Shown here one piece after another: positions 18,980 through 27,415 of a stretch of DNA of 64,000 nucleotides (its first letter is position 1; every line of letters starts with the position of its first letter). The position numbers were made by a program, and so were the translations under genes. Location: assembly GCF_019956415.1 (NCBI RefSeq), contig NZ_JAHBDK010000018.1, forward strand, positions 1-64,000. The letters run 5' to 3'. The stretch comes from Pseudomonas sp. GL-B-19. Lineage in GTDB: Bacteria > Pseudomonadota > Gammaproteobacteria > Pseudomonadales > Pseudomonadaceae. A model generated the notes under the pieces. It was not told where the DNA came from. It made no database searches and saw only the letters and a program-made list of their open reading frames with translations.

Positions 18980-19060
18980 CTAATGCCGATCAGTTAAGCA
19001 ATTTCTGCGGTAACGCCAATTTTTGTAGGATCGCGTTATGGCTTAACTGACCGGCATTAG
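18980..19060. mobile_element. 81-bp MITE-like element with 20-bp terminal inverted repeats
   Basis: The left end CTAATGCCGATCAGTTAAGC (18980-18999) and the right end (19041-19060) are inverted repeats with 19 of 20 matches, separated by 41 bases without coding capacity. CGGGGGCC occurs on both sides (18973-18980 and 19063-19070) and could be an 8-base target duplication, though the right copy is offset by two bases. The T-run after the right flank (19077-19081) suggests it landed in or beside the terminator of the preceding gene. An IS-derived, non-autonomous element is the best reading. Confidence 0.55.
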
Positions 19061-19111
19061 CCCGGGGGCCGGGCCATTTTTCTGGTGCAGCTTTGCAAAC
19101 ATTCAGCCGCA

Positions 19112-21034
19112 TCACTTCATAGCCTGGGCAATGACATCTACCAGATTGAGTTGGGTATATGGTTTGGACAAGCGCGGGAGCATGGTCGCGAAACCTTCCA
19201 GGCGTTCGGCGTAACCGGTGGCAAGGATGATCGGCAGGTCAGGTTTCTTCAGCCGGATGGCCTGTGCCAATTGCGCGCCATTCATGTGCGGCATGGCCAT
19301 GTCGGTAATCACCAGGTCGATGTTCTGCTCGCTCTCGAATAGTTCAAGCGCTTTCGCACCGGACATCGCTGCGATTACCCGGTGACCCAAATCCTCCAGC
19401 AGCAGCCCGGTACTGGTTAACACCAGGCTGTCGTCATCCACCACCAGCACACACAGCTGCGCCACCGGCGCTGATTGTTCTTCTTCGATGACGGGCCTGA
19501 TGTCTGACGCAGGGGTGGCGACAGGGATCCACAGTTCAGCGGTGGTGCCTGTGTCCTTGCGGCTCTTGAGTATGAACCGCCCGCCCAGTTGTTCGATAAA
19601 ACCATGCACCATCGACAGCCCCAGGCCCGTGCCTTTACCCACCCCTTTGGTGGTGAAAAACGGGTCCATCGCCGACGCGAGCGTTTCCTCATTCATCCCT
19701 TCGCCCGTATCGGTAACGCTCAGGCAAACATAAGAGCCTTCCTTCAGGGATAACGCTGTTTGATCGCCCGGCTCCGCTTTCTTGGCTGTGATGACGATTT
19801 CACCACCGTCGGGCATGGCATCCCGGGCATTGGTGACGAGGTTCAAAACGGCCAGTTCGAGCTGGTTGACGTCAGCCATGACCGGCTCAAGTTCTGCGCA
19901 AAAGTTCGTTTCGAGCACCACTGAAGGCCCGAGGGAACTGCGTAACAACCCACTGATACCTTCTATCAGTGCGGGTATTTCCACGGATTCGAATTTGAGT
20001 TCCTGTCGTCTGGCAAAGGCCAGCATGCGCTGAGTCAGGGATACCCCGCGCAAGGCGCCTTGGCGGGCATTGTCGACCAGACGGGTCAGTTTCGGATCGT
20101 CCCCTATCCGTTTGCGCACGATTTCCAGATTGCCGAGGATGACCGTCAACAGGTTGTTGAAGTCGTGGGCAATCCCGCCGCTGAGTTGGCCGATGGCTTG
20201 CATTTTCTGCGCCTGGAACAACGCCTCGCGAGTTCGCTCAAGGTCTTGCTGGGCCAGGGTCGCCTCGGTGATGTCACGGGTAATCTTGGCAAAACCCAGC
20301 AACGTGCCGGTGTCGCCCCAGATCGGGTCCACCACGACGTGAGCAAAAAACCGTGTACCGTCCTTGCGCACGCGCCACGCCTTGTTTTCGAATCGCCCCT
20401 CCCGTATGGCCGTCTCCAATGCCCGTTGCGGTTCGCCGGCTTCACGGTCTTCAGGGGTGTAAAACATTGAAAAATGCTGGCCGATGACTTCTTCGGGCCG
20501 ATAACCCTTGATGCGTTGGGCGCCCTGATTCCAGTTGGTCAGGCGTCCATCCGGGGAAAGCATATAGATGGCATAGTCCGTGACGCTTTGAACCAGCAAC
20601 CGGAACTGCTGTTCGCTTTGCTTGAGGGTTTCCTCGCCCATTTTGCGGTCGGTGAGGTCGCGGGTGATTTTGGCAAATCCCAGCAGCTTGCCGGTCGGGT
20701 CCAGAATCGGGTCAATCACCACGTGCGACCAAAAACGCGTGCCGTCCTTGCGCACCCGCCAGCCTTCGCCTTCAAAACGACCTTCATTAATCGCCGTGTC
20801 CAGCGCGCGCTGGGGTAAACCGGCACGTCGATCCTCTTCGGTATAGAACCGCGAGAAGTGCTGGCCGAGAATCTCCGCTTCCTCGTAGCCTTTGAATCGC
20901 CGGGCGCCAGAGTTCCAGCTGGTGATGATGCCGTCGGGATCGATCATGTAGATCGCATAATCCACCACAGCATCAATCAGCAGGCGAAAGCGCATCTCCT
21001 CGATGGAATTGGTTTTGGACGGCACATCACTCAT
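19112..21034 (-). CDS. PAS-PAS hybrid sensor histidine kinase with receiver domain
   Basis: A 640-residue soluble hybrid kinase. Two PAS domains (about 15-130 and 142-258) are followed by a histidine phosphoacceptor (GGIAHDFNNLL, His290), an HATPase domain (NLVTNARDAM, DTGEGM, GTGLGLSMVHG) and a C-terminal receiver from about 520 (VLVVDDD, with acceptor Asp in LVITDMAMP). No membrane segment is present, so it senses a cytoplasmic signal. The two PAS domains share long near-identical stretches such as WRVRKDGTRF and LLGFAKITRD, indicating an internal duplication. No output regulator gene is adjacent. Confidence 0.92.
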   Translation of the reverse strand: MSDVPSKTNSIEEMRFRLLIDAVVDYAIYMIDPDGIITSWNSGARRFKGYEEAEILGQHFSRFYTEEDRRAGLPQRALDTAINEGRFEGEGWRVRKDGTRFWSHVVIDPILDPTGKLLGFAKITRDLTDRKMGEETLKQSEQQFRLLVQSVTDYAIYMLSPDGRLTNWNQGAQRIKGYRPEEVIGQHFSMFYTPEDREAGEPQRALETAIREGRFENKAWRVRKDGTRFFAHVVVDPIWGDTGTLLGFAKITRDITEATLAQQDLERTREALFQAQKMQAIGQLSGGIAHDFNNLLTVILGNLEIVRKRIGDDPKLTRLVDNARQGALRGVSLTQRMLAFARRQELKFESVEIPALIEGISGLLRSSLGPSVVLETNFCAELEPVMADVNQLELAVLNLVTNARDAMPDGGEIVITAKKAEPGDQTALSLKEGSYVCLSVTDTGEGMNEETLASAMDPFFTTKGVGKGTGLGLSMVHGFIEQLGGRFILKSRKDTGTTAELWIPVATPASDIRPVIEEEQSAPVAQLCVLVVDDDSLVLTSTGLLLEDLGHRVIAAMSGAKALELFESEQNIDLVITDMAMPHMNGAQLAQAIRLKKPDLPIILATGYAERLEGFATMLPRLSKPYTQLNLVDVIAQAMK

Positions 21035-21181
21035 CGATTACACCCGCGACTATCGTTTTGATGGAGTATGCGGCAAACCGTGGGTTTGGAAAGCCGCAGC
21101 ACGCTTGTTCAGTGGAGTGCAGGCAGCAGAACACCTATGCTCGACGCCAAACGCCATCTTGGGCGGATATAAGGCGCCACC

Positions 21182-21934
21182 ATGATCCTGATTCTGTTAC
21201 CAACCTGCGACTACGACCCGACCGAGAGCAGCGTGCCCTGGCAAGCGATGCGCAGGGCCGGGTTCGAGGTGTGTTTTGCCACACCACAAGGTTTGCCTGC
21301 CTACGCCGACTCGCGCCTGGTGGATATCGGTTTTGGTCAGCTCAACCCTTTGCTGATGACACGCAAGCCCGACCTCGCCAGTTATAGGCAGATGATCGAA
21401 GACGCGTCATTTCGTAAACCACTGTCCTATGACGATGTCGACCCGAGCAAATTCGACGGTCTATTGATTCCTGGTGGCCATGCCAAGGGCATGCGCACAC
21501 TGCTGGAATCCGCTCAGGCACAACGGATTGCCTTGCACTTTTTCACCGCAGACAAGCCGGTGGCCGCGGTGTGTCACGGTGTTCTGTTACTGGCCCGTAC
21601 CGTGAGTCCCGATACCGGGTTTTCTATATTGCGGGGTCGCAAGGTCACCGCGCTGGTGGCCAACACCATGGAATTACCTGCCTGGGCAATGACCGCGCCC
21701 TGGCTTGGGCGCTACTACCGAACCTACCCGCAGACCGTCGAGGCGGAAGTCACCAGCGCCCTTTCCAGCCCCGCAGATTTCCTGCGGGGCCGATTTCTCG
21801 CCGTACGTGATTCAGCGGACCGGCCACAACGAGGCTTTGTCGTGCGTGATGGCCAGTTATTGACCGCTCGCTGGCCGGGAGACTGTCATCGCTTCGCCGC
21901 CGAATGGGTACGACTTATCGGTTCACGTATTTGA
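21182..21934 (+). CDS. DJ-1/PfpI (class I glutamine amidotransferase-like) family protein
   Basis: A 250-residue cytoplasmic protein. FDGLLIPGGHAKGM near 98 and PVAAVCHGVLLLART near 130 form the nucleophile elbow with reactive Cys, as in DJ-1/PfpI proteins (chaperone, glyoxalase or protease-like roles). It is longer than the usual 180-230 residues owing to an insert near 55-85 and a C-terminal extension. Its last 20 bases overlap the 3' end of the zeta-like gene on the opposite strand. Confidence 0.82.
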   Translation: MILILLPTCDYDPTESSVPWQAMRRAGFEVCFATPQGLPAYADSRLVDIGFGQLNPLLMTRKPDLASYRQMIEDASFRKPLSYDDVDPSKFDGLLIPGGHAKGMRTLLESAQAQRIALHFFTADKPVAAVCHGVLLLARTVSPDTGFSILRGRKVTALVANTMELPAWAMTAPWLGRYYRTYPQTVEAEVTSALSSPADFLRGRFLAVRDSADRPQRGFVVRDGQLLTARWPGDCHRFAAEWVRLIGSRI

Positions 21935-22814
21935 CGATGTAGGCATGCAGGTCGTTGTAGACGAAGTCAGGCACCAGCGTAGCGTGTGCCTGGGTTTTGA
22001 GTAACGCCAAGTGGCATGTCTTTACCATCTCGTCGCGTTCCCTCAGGGTGTAGACGTGGTTATTGATAATGCTGGCATAGGTACTGCAAACGGTCGGTGC
22101 CGTTGGAGGGGTTATCTCAGTTGCGTCTTTTGTATAAGTCTTCTGGAAACGCGAAACCCGCTCTTTCAACCCGCCGAGCCCGCGTTCATAGACCGTGATC
22201 TGTGAGCCGCTGACCGCTTTCGAGGCGGTTTCAAAGGCCAGGATAATCGCCTGCGCGTTACTCATGCTGGCATCCAGCGCCGATAAGGTGACGAACCTTT
22301 CGAGTTGTTGTTTTTTCAGGCTGCTGAGGGCTCTTCTGATGCTCGATACGTGAGCGAACGCTTGATTGCAGCCAACGATATGCGTCTCGAACTGATAACC
22401 GGCTGCGGTTGCCAGGGGAGGAAAGGCGGCGAAATCGAGGCTGTCGAACGCACACTCCATGATGATGTTGTATTTGAGGGTGAAGGCTTCGGTGAAGATC
22501 TTGGCGCTGACCTCGCGGACAAAGGCTTCTGTCTGCTCATAGGCATGCAGTACGCCGAGCTTGATCATCTCGGCGTACTGGGGGTGTTTTTGTCGGTACT
22601 CGGGCAAGTAAAGACGGACAAAACACTGATAACGCGTGGAAGGTAGAAGGCTGTTTTCCAATAGATAGGTTTTGCCTGAGCCTTGCAGCCCGGCAACGAT
22701 CAGTATTTTGGGGGTTGCCTGGGCAGTGATGCCGCGGAACAACGTCGCTTTGATTTCATTGAATGCGGCAGTGACCTGCTCCGGGGTGTAAGCGTAGTTT
22801 GGTGCAACTGACAT
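21915..22814 (-). CDS. Zeta-toxin-like P-loop kinase
   Basis: A 299-residue protein. The Walker A motif GLQGSGKT lies at residues 42-49. YNIIMECAFDS near 113 corresponds to the acidic-strand region after the substrate site, and an Arg-rich stretch follows. The fold resembles zeta toxins, which phosphorylate UDP-N-acetylglucosamine, or related kinases of unknown substrate. No epsilon-like antitoxin gene is adjacent. A short frame upstream (22921 inward) overlaps its first codons but does not look like an antitoxin. Base composition is lower in GC than the neighbours, which suggests acquisition. Toxin activity is not established. Confidence 0.7.
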   Translation of the reverse strand: MSVAPNYAYTPEQVTAAFNEIKATLFRGITAQATPKILIVAGLQGSGKTYLLENSLLPSTRYQCFVRLYLPEYRQKHPQYAEMIKLGVLHAYEQTEAFVREVSAKIFTEAFTLKYNIIMECAFDSLDFAAFPPLATAAGYQFETHIVGCNQAFAHVSSIRRALSSLKKQQLERFVTLSALDASMSNAQAIILAFETASKAVSGSQITVYERGLGGLKERVSRFQKTYTKDATEITPPTAPTVCSTYASIINNHVYTLRERDEMVKTCHLALLKTQAHATLVPDFVYNDLHAYIVKYVNR

Positions 22815-22942
22815 ACCCTGATTTCCTTATCAAAGAATCGCTTGAAAGTGATTGCCTGCCCTTTGAATAAAGCGGTGATTCGCTGTTTGTTCAAATCGGT
22901 GTGTCTTTCAAGATATGTCACTGTTTTTTAAAGTAAAAAATC

Positions 22943-25240
22943 CTACTTGATAGCGCGAAAATGCGTCGGTTCAACCGACCACCAACGTGGCAATAACTGT
23001 TTAACCTTGCTGTCGCCAAACCGGTCGTCGATGAGCATCACCACCCCCTGATCCTGCTGGGTACGGATCACGCGCCCGGCGGCCTGCACCACTTTTTGCA
23101 CCCCTGGAAACAGATAGGTGTAGTCATAACCGGCACCGAAAATGGCAGCCATGCGGTGTTTCAACTGTTCGTTGACCGGATTGAGTTGCGCAAGACCCAG
23201 CGTGGCGATGAACGCACCGATCAACCGTGCGCCAGGCAAATCGATGCCTTCACCAAAGGCGCCGCCCAACACCGCAAAGCCGACGCCTTGGCTGTGCGCG
23301 GTGAACTGGTCGAGAAAGTCCTGACGCTGCGCCTCCCCCATTCCCCGGGACTGCGACCACAGCGTGATGTGCGGGTGACGCTCGGCCAGCAACTGCGCCA
23401 CTTGCTGCAAATAATCGAAGCTGCTGAAAAATGCCAGATAGTTACCGGGGCGTTCGCCAAATTGCCGGGCGATCAGCTCGACAATCGGCTCAAGCGACGC
23501 CTGCCGGTGGACGAAGCGTGTCGAGATCTGGCTGACGATGTGTACTTGTAGCTGATCAGCATGAAACGGCGACTCGACATCAATCCACACCGTATTCGCG
23601 GGGGTGCCCAGCAGGTCGGCGTAGTAATGCCGCGGGCTCAGCGTCGCGGAAAAAAGTACAGTGCTGCGCGCAGCGGTCAGGCGCGGGCGGATGAAACCGG
23701 CCGGCACCACATTGCGCAGGCACAACTGTGACAGTTGGCGCGGGCGGTCGAGGTCGCGTTTGCTGATGTCGAACAGGAACTGTTCATCGAAGAGTTCGGC
23801 CACTCGACAAAATTGCAGCATCTCGAAGTAGAAACTTTGCAGCGAGCTGTCCAGACCCTGCGGGTGATCGTTGAGATAGTCACCGATGCTCGCACTACAC
23901 GAAAACAAGGCTTGAAGCAGTTTTTCCGGCGGTCTGTCGTACGCCTGATACGCGCCGGATTGCGGGTTATGCAGGGCATTCCATTCCCGATTGACCCGCT
24001 GCAAGGATTTTTTCAGCGGCTCAGGCGCGGTTTTGCGTACGCCGTTGAGGGTCGACTGATCGAGACTGGCGCTGTACATCTGCCGGCCGCGTTCCACCAG
24101 GTTGTGGGCCTCATCGACGAGTACCGCGACCGCCCAGTTATTGGCTTGAGCGAGCCCGAACAGCAGCGCACTGAAATCGAAGTAATAGTTGTAGTCCGCG
24201 ACCACCACGTCGGCCCAACGGGCCATTTCCTGGCTCAGGTAATAGGGGCAAACCTCGTGCGCCAGTGCCACCTCGCGCAAAGTGCTCTGATTCAACAGGC
24301 TCAGTTCGCTGGCGGCCTGACGAGCGGCGGGCAACCGATCATAGAAACCCCGTGCCAACGGGCAGGATTCGCCGTGGCAGGCTTTGTCTGGATGCTCGCA
24401 GGCCTTGTCCCGGGCGATCATCTCCAACACCCGAAGTGGCGGCGCATCGGCGCTTTGCAGGATCACCTGTGCAGCGTCCAGCGCGAGTTTGCGCCCCGGC
24501 GTTTTGGCGGTGAGGAAAAACACCTTGTCCAGTTGCTGCGGCGCCAGGGCCTTGAGCATCGGGAACAGCGTACCCACGGTTTTGCCGATGCCGGTCGGTG
24601 CTTGCGCCATCAGGCAGCGCCCGGTGCTGACGGCTTTGAACACGGATTCGGCCAGATGCCGTTGCCCCGGACGAAACCCGGCATGGGGAAAGGCCAATTG
24701 CTGCGCCGATTGATTGCGCGCCTCACGATGGGCCATTTCCTGTTCAGCCCAGTGCAGAAACAGCGTGCAATGATGTTCGAAGAACGGTTGCAGTTGCTCA
24801 GCGCTGAACGCCTCGACCAGACAGGTTTCCTTTTCGCTGACGATGTCGAAATACACCAGCGCCAGGTTGATCTGCGCCAGCTCCAGTTTCCGGCACATCA
24901 ACCAGCCGTAGATCTTCGCCTGCGCCCAGTGCAACTGCCGGTGGTTGGGCGGTTGTTTGCTCAAGTCACCGCGATAGGTTTTGACTTCTTCCAGGCAGTT
25001 TTGCCCGGGGTCATAGCCATCCGCCCTGCCCTTCACGCTCAAGGTTTTATATGTGCCTTCCAGGGCGACTTCACTTTGATAACCGTCGCTGCGCCGGGAC
25101 GCCACCGTGCGGTGCCCGACGATGCCTTCCAGCGCCGTCGGTGACGGGGTAAAACGCAGGTCCAGGTCGCCGACCTTTGCGGTGAATTCACACAGTGCCC
25201 GTACCGCAATGCTGTAGCTCAAGCGGTCTGCTCCGCCCAT
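22943..25240 (-). CDS. Cas4-like nuclease / DinG-XPD type DNA helicase
   Basis: A 765-residue protein. The N-terminal third carries a PD-(D/E)XK-like nuclease core (VKGRADG near 72 and EEVKTYRG near 87). The rest is a superfamily 2 XPD/DinG helicase: Walker A APTGIGKT near 213, Cys residues for a 4Fe-4S cluster (CEHPDKACHGESCP near 275-290 plus CPYYL), DEAH box VDEAHNL near 370 and motif VI QAAGRVIRTQQ near 725. The first 22 bases overlap the FAN1 gene. TTG 25222, with GGAG 8 bases upstream and overlapping the FAN1 stop, may be the true start. Confidence 0.88.
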   Translation of the reverse strand: MGGADRLSYSIAVRALCEFTAKVGDLDLRFTPSPTALEGIVGHRTVASRRSDGYQSEVALEGTYKTLSVKGRADGYDPGQNCLEEVKTYRGDLSKQPPNHRQLHWAQAKIYGWLMCRKLELAQINLALVYFDIVSEKETCLVEAFSAEQLQPFFEHHCTLFLHWAEQEMAHREARNQSAQQLAFPHAGFRPGQRHLAESVFKAVSTGRCLMAQAPTGIGKTVGTLFPMLKALAPQQLDKVFFLTAKTPGRKLALDAAQVILQSADAPPLRVLEMIARDKACEHPDKACHGESCPLARGFYDRLPAARQAASELSLLNQSTLREVALAHEVCPYYLSQEMARWADVVVADYNYYFDFSALLFGLAQANNWAVAVLVDEAHNLVERGRQMYSASLDQSTLNGVRKTAPEPLKKSLQRVNREWNALHNPQSGAYQAYDRPPEKLLQALFSCSASIGDYLNDHPQGLDSSLQSFYFEMLQFCRVAELFDEQFLFDISKRDLDRPRQLSQLCLRNVVPAGFIRPRLTAARSTVLFSATLSPRHYYADLLGTPANTVWIDVESPFHADQLQVHIVSQISTRFVHRQASLEPIVELIARQFGERPGNYLAFFSSFDYLQQVAQLLAERHPHITLWSQSRGMGEAQRQDFLDQFTAHSQGVGFAVLGGAFGEGIDLPGARLIGAFIATLGLAQLNPVNEQLKHRMAAIFGAGYDYTYLFPGVQKVVQAAGRVIRTQQDQGVVMLIDDRFGDSKVKQLLPRWWSVEPTHFRAIK

Positions 25241-26886
25241 TGCACGTAACAGACGGCAATGGGCATCTGATGCTCATGACAGAACTCAAGCCAGCGCAAT
25301 TGGTTGTCTTGTAGCCGGTCGCCGGGGCCTTTGACTTCGATCATGCGGTAGGTCTTGTGCTGCAGCCAGAACTGGATCAGGTCCGGCATCCCGGCGCGGT
25401 TGGCCTTGACGTCCAGCAACAGGCGGTTGAACCAGTGCTTGAGGTGTTCCGCCGGCAGGCAATCGAGTGCCTGATCCAGCAACGTTTCGTTCAGTACACC
25501 CCAAAACACGAAGGGCGACTGCACGCCCCACTTGGCGGCATAACGCTCGCGAATCGTCTGCCTGTAACGACCGTCATCGAGCTCCGCAAGGCACGCCTCG
25601 AACAGTTCGGCACGACGCGCGCAGAAGTCTTCATGCAACAGATCGACGGGCCCGCGCTGGAACGGGTGAAAAAACGCCCCCGGCAGCGGCGCGAAAATGG
25701 CCGGCCAGCACAACAACCCGAACAGTGAGTTGATCAGGCTGTTCTCGACGTAATGCACCGGTGCCTGTTCTTCCGCCAGGTGTGCCTGCACGTAATTTTC
25801 CACCGACAACGCCAGATCGGTTCTGGGCAGATGAAGGTCCAGGCGCTGCATAGGCCGCGGGGCTGCCCGCTTGAGCGCCGGACCGCCGAGTTTGCGCCGC
25901 AGTCTGGGCAGCACGCGCAGCAAATGTTGATGCTCGGCGGCGCTTTCCGGCGATTGCCGGGCCTGCGTTGCCAAATCCAGGGCGAGCTGATAGTCACCAC
26001 AGCGCTCCAGCACGCGAATCAGCCGCACGCGTGCGCCGGGATAGGCGCAGTCGCGGTATATCGTCAGTGCGCTGGCGAAATCGGCGATGCGCTCGCAGTG
26101 TTGACCGATCTGAAACAGCAACTTGCCGCGACGACGTTGCAGCCACGGATTGCCGAGTGTCAGACCATTGATTTGCTCGACGATGGATGCCAGCGGCTCG
26201 CCCGCCTCGAAATGCTGCTGGCATTGGTGCAGGTACAGGCAGGCGTCTACGTCCTCACGGCTGCGCAAGCCCCGGGATTCGGCGCTGAATTCGACTTTTT
26301 CATAGGTAAAAATGCCGAGGTCGGCCAGTACAAACTCCGACCAGTCCTGATACAGGTTGCCGAAGAACATCAGCCGAAACCGGTCACACAGGTCCATGAC
26401 GGTCAGGGTGAACAGCCGGTCATTCAGTGCCGGGCACCATTGGGCAAAACTGTGTGCCTCGGGAAACTGTTCACTCAGCCGGGGGAGCCAATCACTTTTC
26501 TTGCCCTTTGGCTGATCAATGACAGCGCCGAAGCGCTGAACAATCTCGGGTTTGAGCAGCACATCGAACAGCTCCTCGATGTGCAAAGGCGATACTTCAT
26601 CGATCCAGCCTGCCGCCAGCAACGGCTCGGCCGCGCTGGCGATGGGACCGATCTCGACGTAATTCAGTTTGCCGGCCCTGAAATGCACGCCCTTGCGCAT
26701 CACCATTCTGACCAGTAGCGCCCGTGACTCCCTTGGTAGCCGAGAGAAATCACGGATGAAGGCTTGTTCTTCTACACTTAATAGATCGGCATATCGATGT
26801 TCAAGCCAGTCAAGCACTTGCATGAAGTTGTTAAGGTAATAGAACGGATCGTCGAGGGGATTTGCAGTCACAGGGAAAAGCGCCAT
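25219..26886 (-). CDS. FAN1-type structure-specific nuclease (VRR-NUC domain)
   Basis: A 555-residue homologue of eukaryotic FAN1, a 5'-flap endo/exonuclease of DNA interstrand-crosslink repair. The N-terminus DDPFYYLNNFMQVLDWLEHR, a SAP-like and helical-repeat middle, and the C-terminal VRR-NUC domain (GMPDLIQFWLQ near 510 and RMIEVKGPGD near 525, giving the D-(E)xK metal site) match bacterial FAN1. ATG 26886 was chosen because it gives the usual family N-terminus; the frame stays open to 27024 without a ribosome site. It is translationally coupled to the following helicase gene. Confidence 0.87.
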   Translation of the reverse strand: MALFPVTANPLDDPFYYLNNFMQVLDWLEHRYADLLSVEEQAFIRDFSRLPRESRALLVRMVMRKGVHFRAGKLNYVEIGPIASAAEPLLAAGWIDEVSPLHIEELFDVLLKPEIVQRFGAVIDQPKGKKSDWLPRLSEQFPEAHSFAQWCPALNDRLFTLTVMDLCDRFRLMFFGNLYQDWSEFVLADLGIFTYEKVEFSAESRGLRSREDVDACLYLHQCQQHFEAGEPLASIVEQINGLTLGNPWLQRRRGKLLFQIGQHCERIADFASALTIYRDCAYPGARVRLIRVLERCGDYQLALDLATQARQSPESAAEHQHLLRVLPRLRRKLGGPALKRAAPRPMQRLDLHLPRTDLALSVENYVQAHLAEEQAPVHYVENSLINSLFGLLCWPAIFAPLPGAFFHPFQRGPVDLLHEDFCARRAELFEACLAELDDGRYRQTIRERYAAKWGVQSPFVFWGVLNETLLDQALDCLPAEHLKHWFNRLLLDVKANRAGMPDLIQFWLQHKTYRMIEVKGPGDRLQDNQLRWLEFCHEHQMPIAVCYVQWAEQTA

Positions 26887-27057
26887 GGCAAGCGAGTACT
26901 GGTTATGCGTACAGATAACAGTTACCCGCGGTGCGATGCAAACGGAAAAGGATAAGCGGCGGCGATATTCGGTCATTTTCAGGTGGGCATCGAACTCTAT
27001 GTCGATCGATGGCATCAACCGCAATAGAGGTATTTTTCAGCATTGTGAGAGGTGGAT

Positions 27058-27282
27058 ATGAACATCAAAACCCTGGGTTTGCCGCTGGCCACGGCAACCT
27101 TGTTAGCCTTGACCGGCTGCTCGACGCCGACGGTCGTGACCCTGCAAAACGGCACCCAGTATTTGACCAAGGACATGCCGGATACCAAGAACAAGGACGG
27201 CTTCTATGAGTTCGAGGATATTTCAGGCAAGACGGTGAGGGTCAATGCCAAGGACGTGGCCACGATTCGCCCGGAAGAGTGA
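27058..27282 (+). CDS. YgdI/YgdR family small lipoprotein
   Basis: A 74-residue protein. The signal peptide MNIKTLGLPLATATLLALTG leads to a lipobox LTGC with acylated Cys at residue 21. The mature part STPTVVTLQNGTQYLTKDMP is the DUF903 beta-barrel-like fold found in YgdI/YgdR. GAGAGG 5 bases upstream supports ATG 27058. The function in the periplasm is unknown. Confidence 0.9.
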   Translation: MNIKTLGLPLATATLLALTGCSTPTVVTLQNGTQYLTKDMPDTKNKDGFYEFEDISGKTVRVNAKDVATIRPEE

Positions 27283-27310
27283 AGACCGAGTTATCGTTCA
27301 TCGTCGAAAC

Positions 27311-27390
27311 GCCGCCCGGAGCCGGCTCGCTCCCACAGTGAATCTCTGGTGTTCACAAGATCCATGTGGGAGCGAGCTTGCTCGCGAAGG
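27311..27390. repeat. REP pair in inverted orientation (REPIN)
   Basis: GCCGCCCGGAGCCGGCTCGC...CCCACA is followed by TGTGGGAGCGAGCTTGCTCG. The left half has diverged at its tip. It separates the YgdI gene from the convergent pueA. Confidence 0.78.
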
Positions 27391-27415
27391 GGCCCTTACC
27401 GGCGCCACTCAACCA

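Noticed and set aside
22815..22921. Antitoxin gene upstream of the zeta-like kinase
   Set aside because: The frame overlaps the kinase start by over 100 bases and becomes low-complexity there; no antitoxin feature is visible.
23735..25144. 469-codon plus-strand frame opposite the DinG-type helicase
   Set aside because: The opposite strand has complete helicase motifs; the antisense translation has none.
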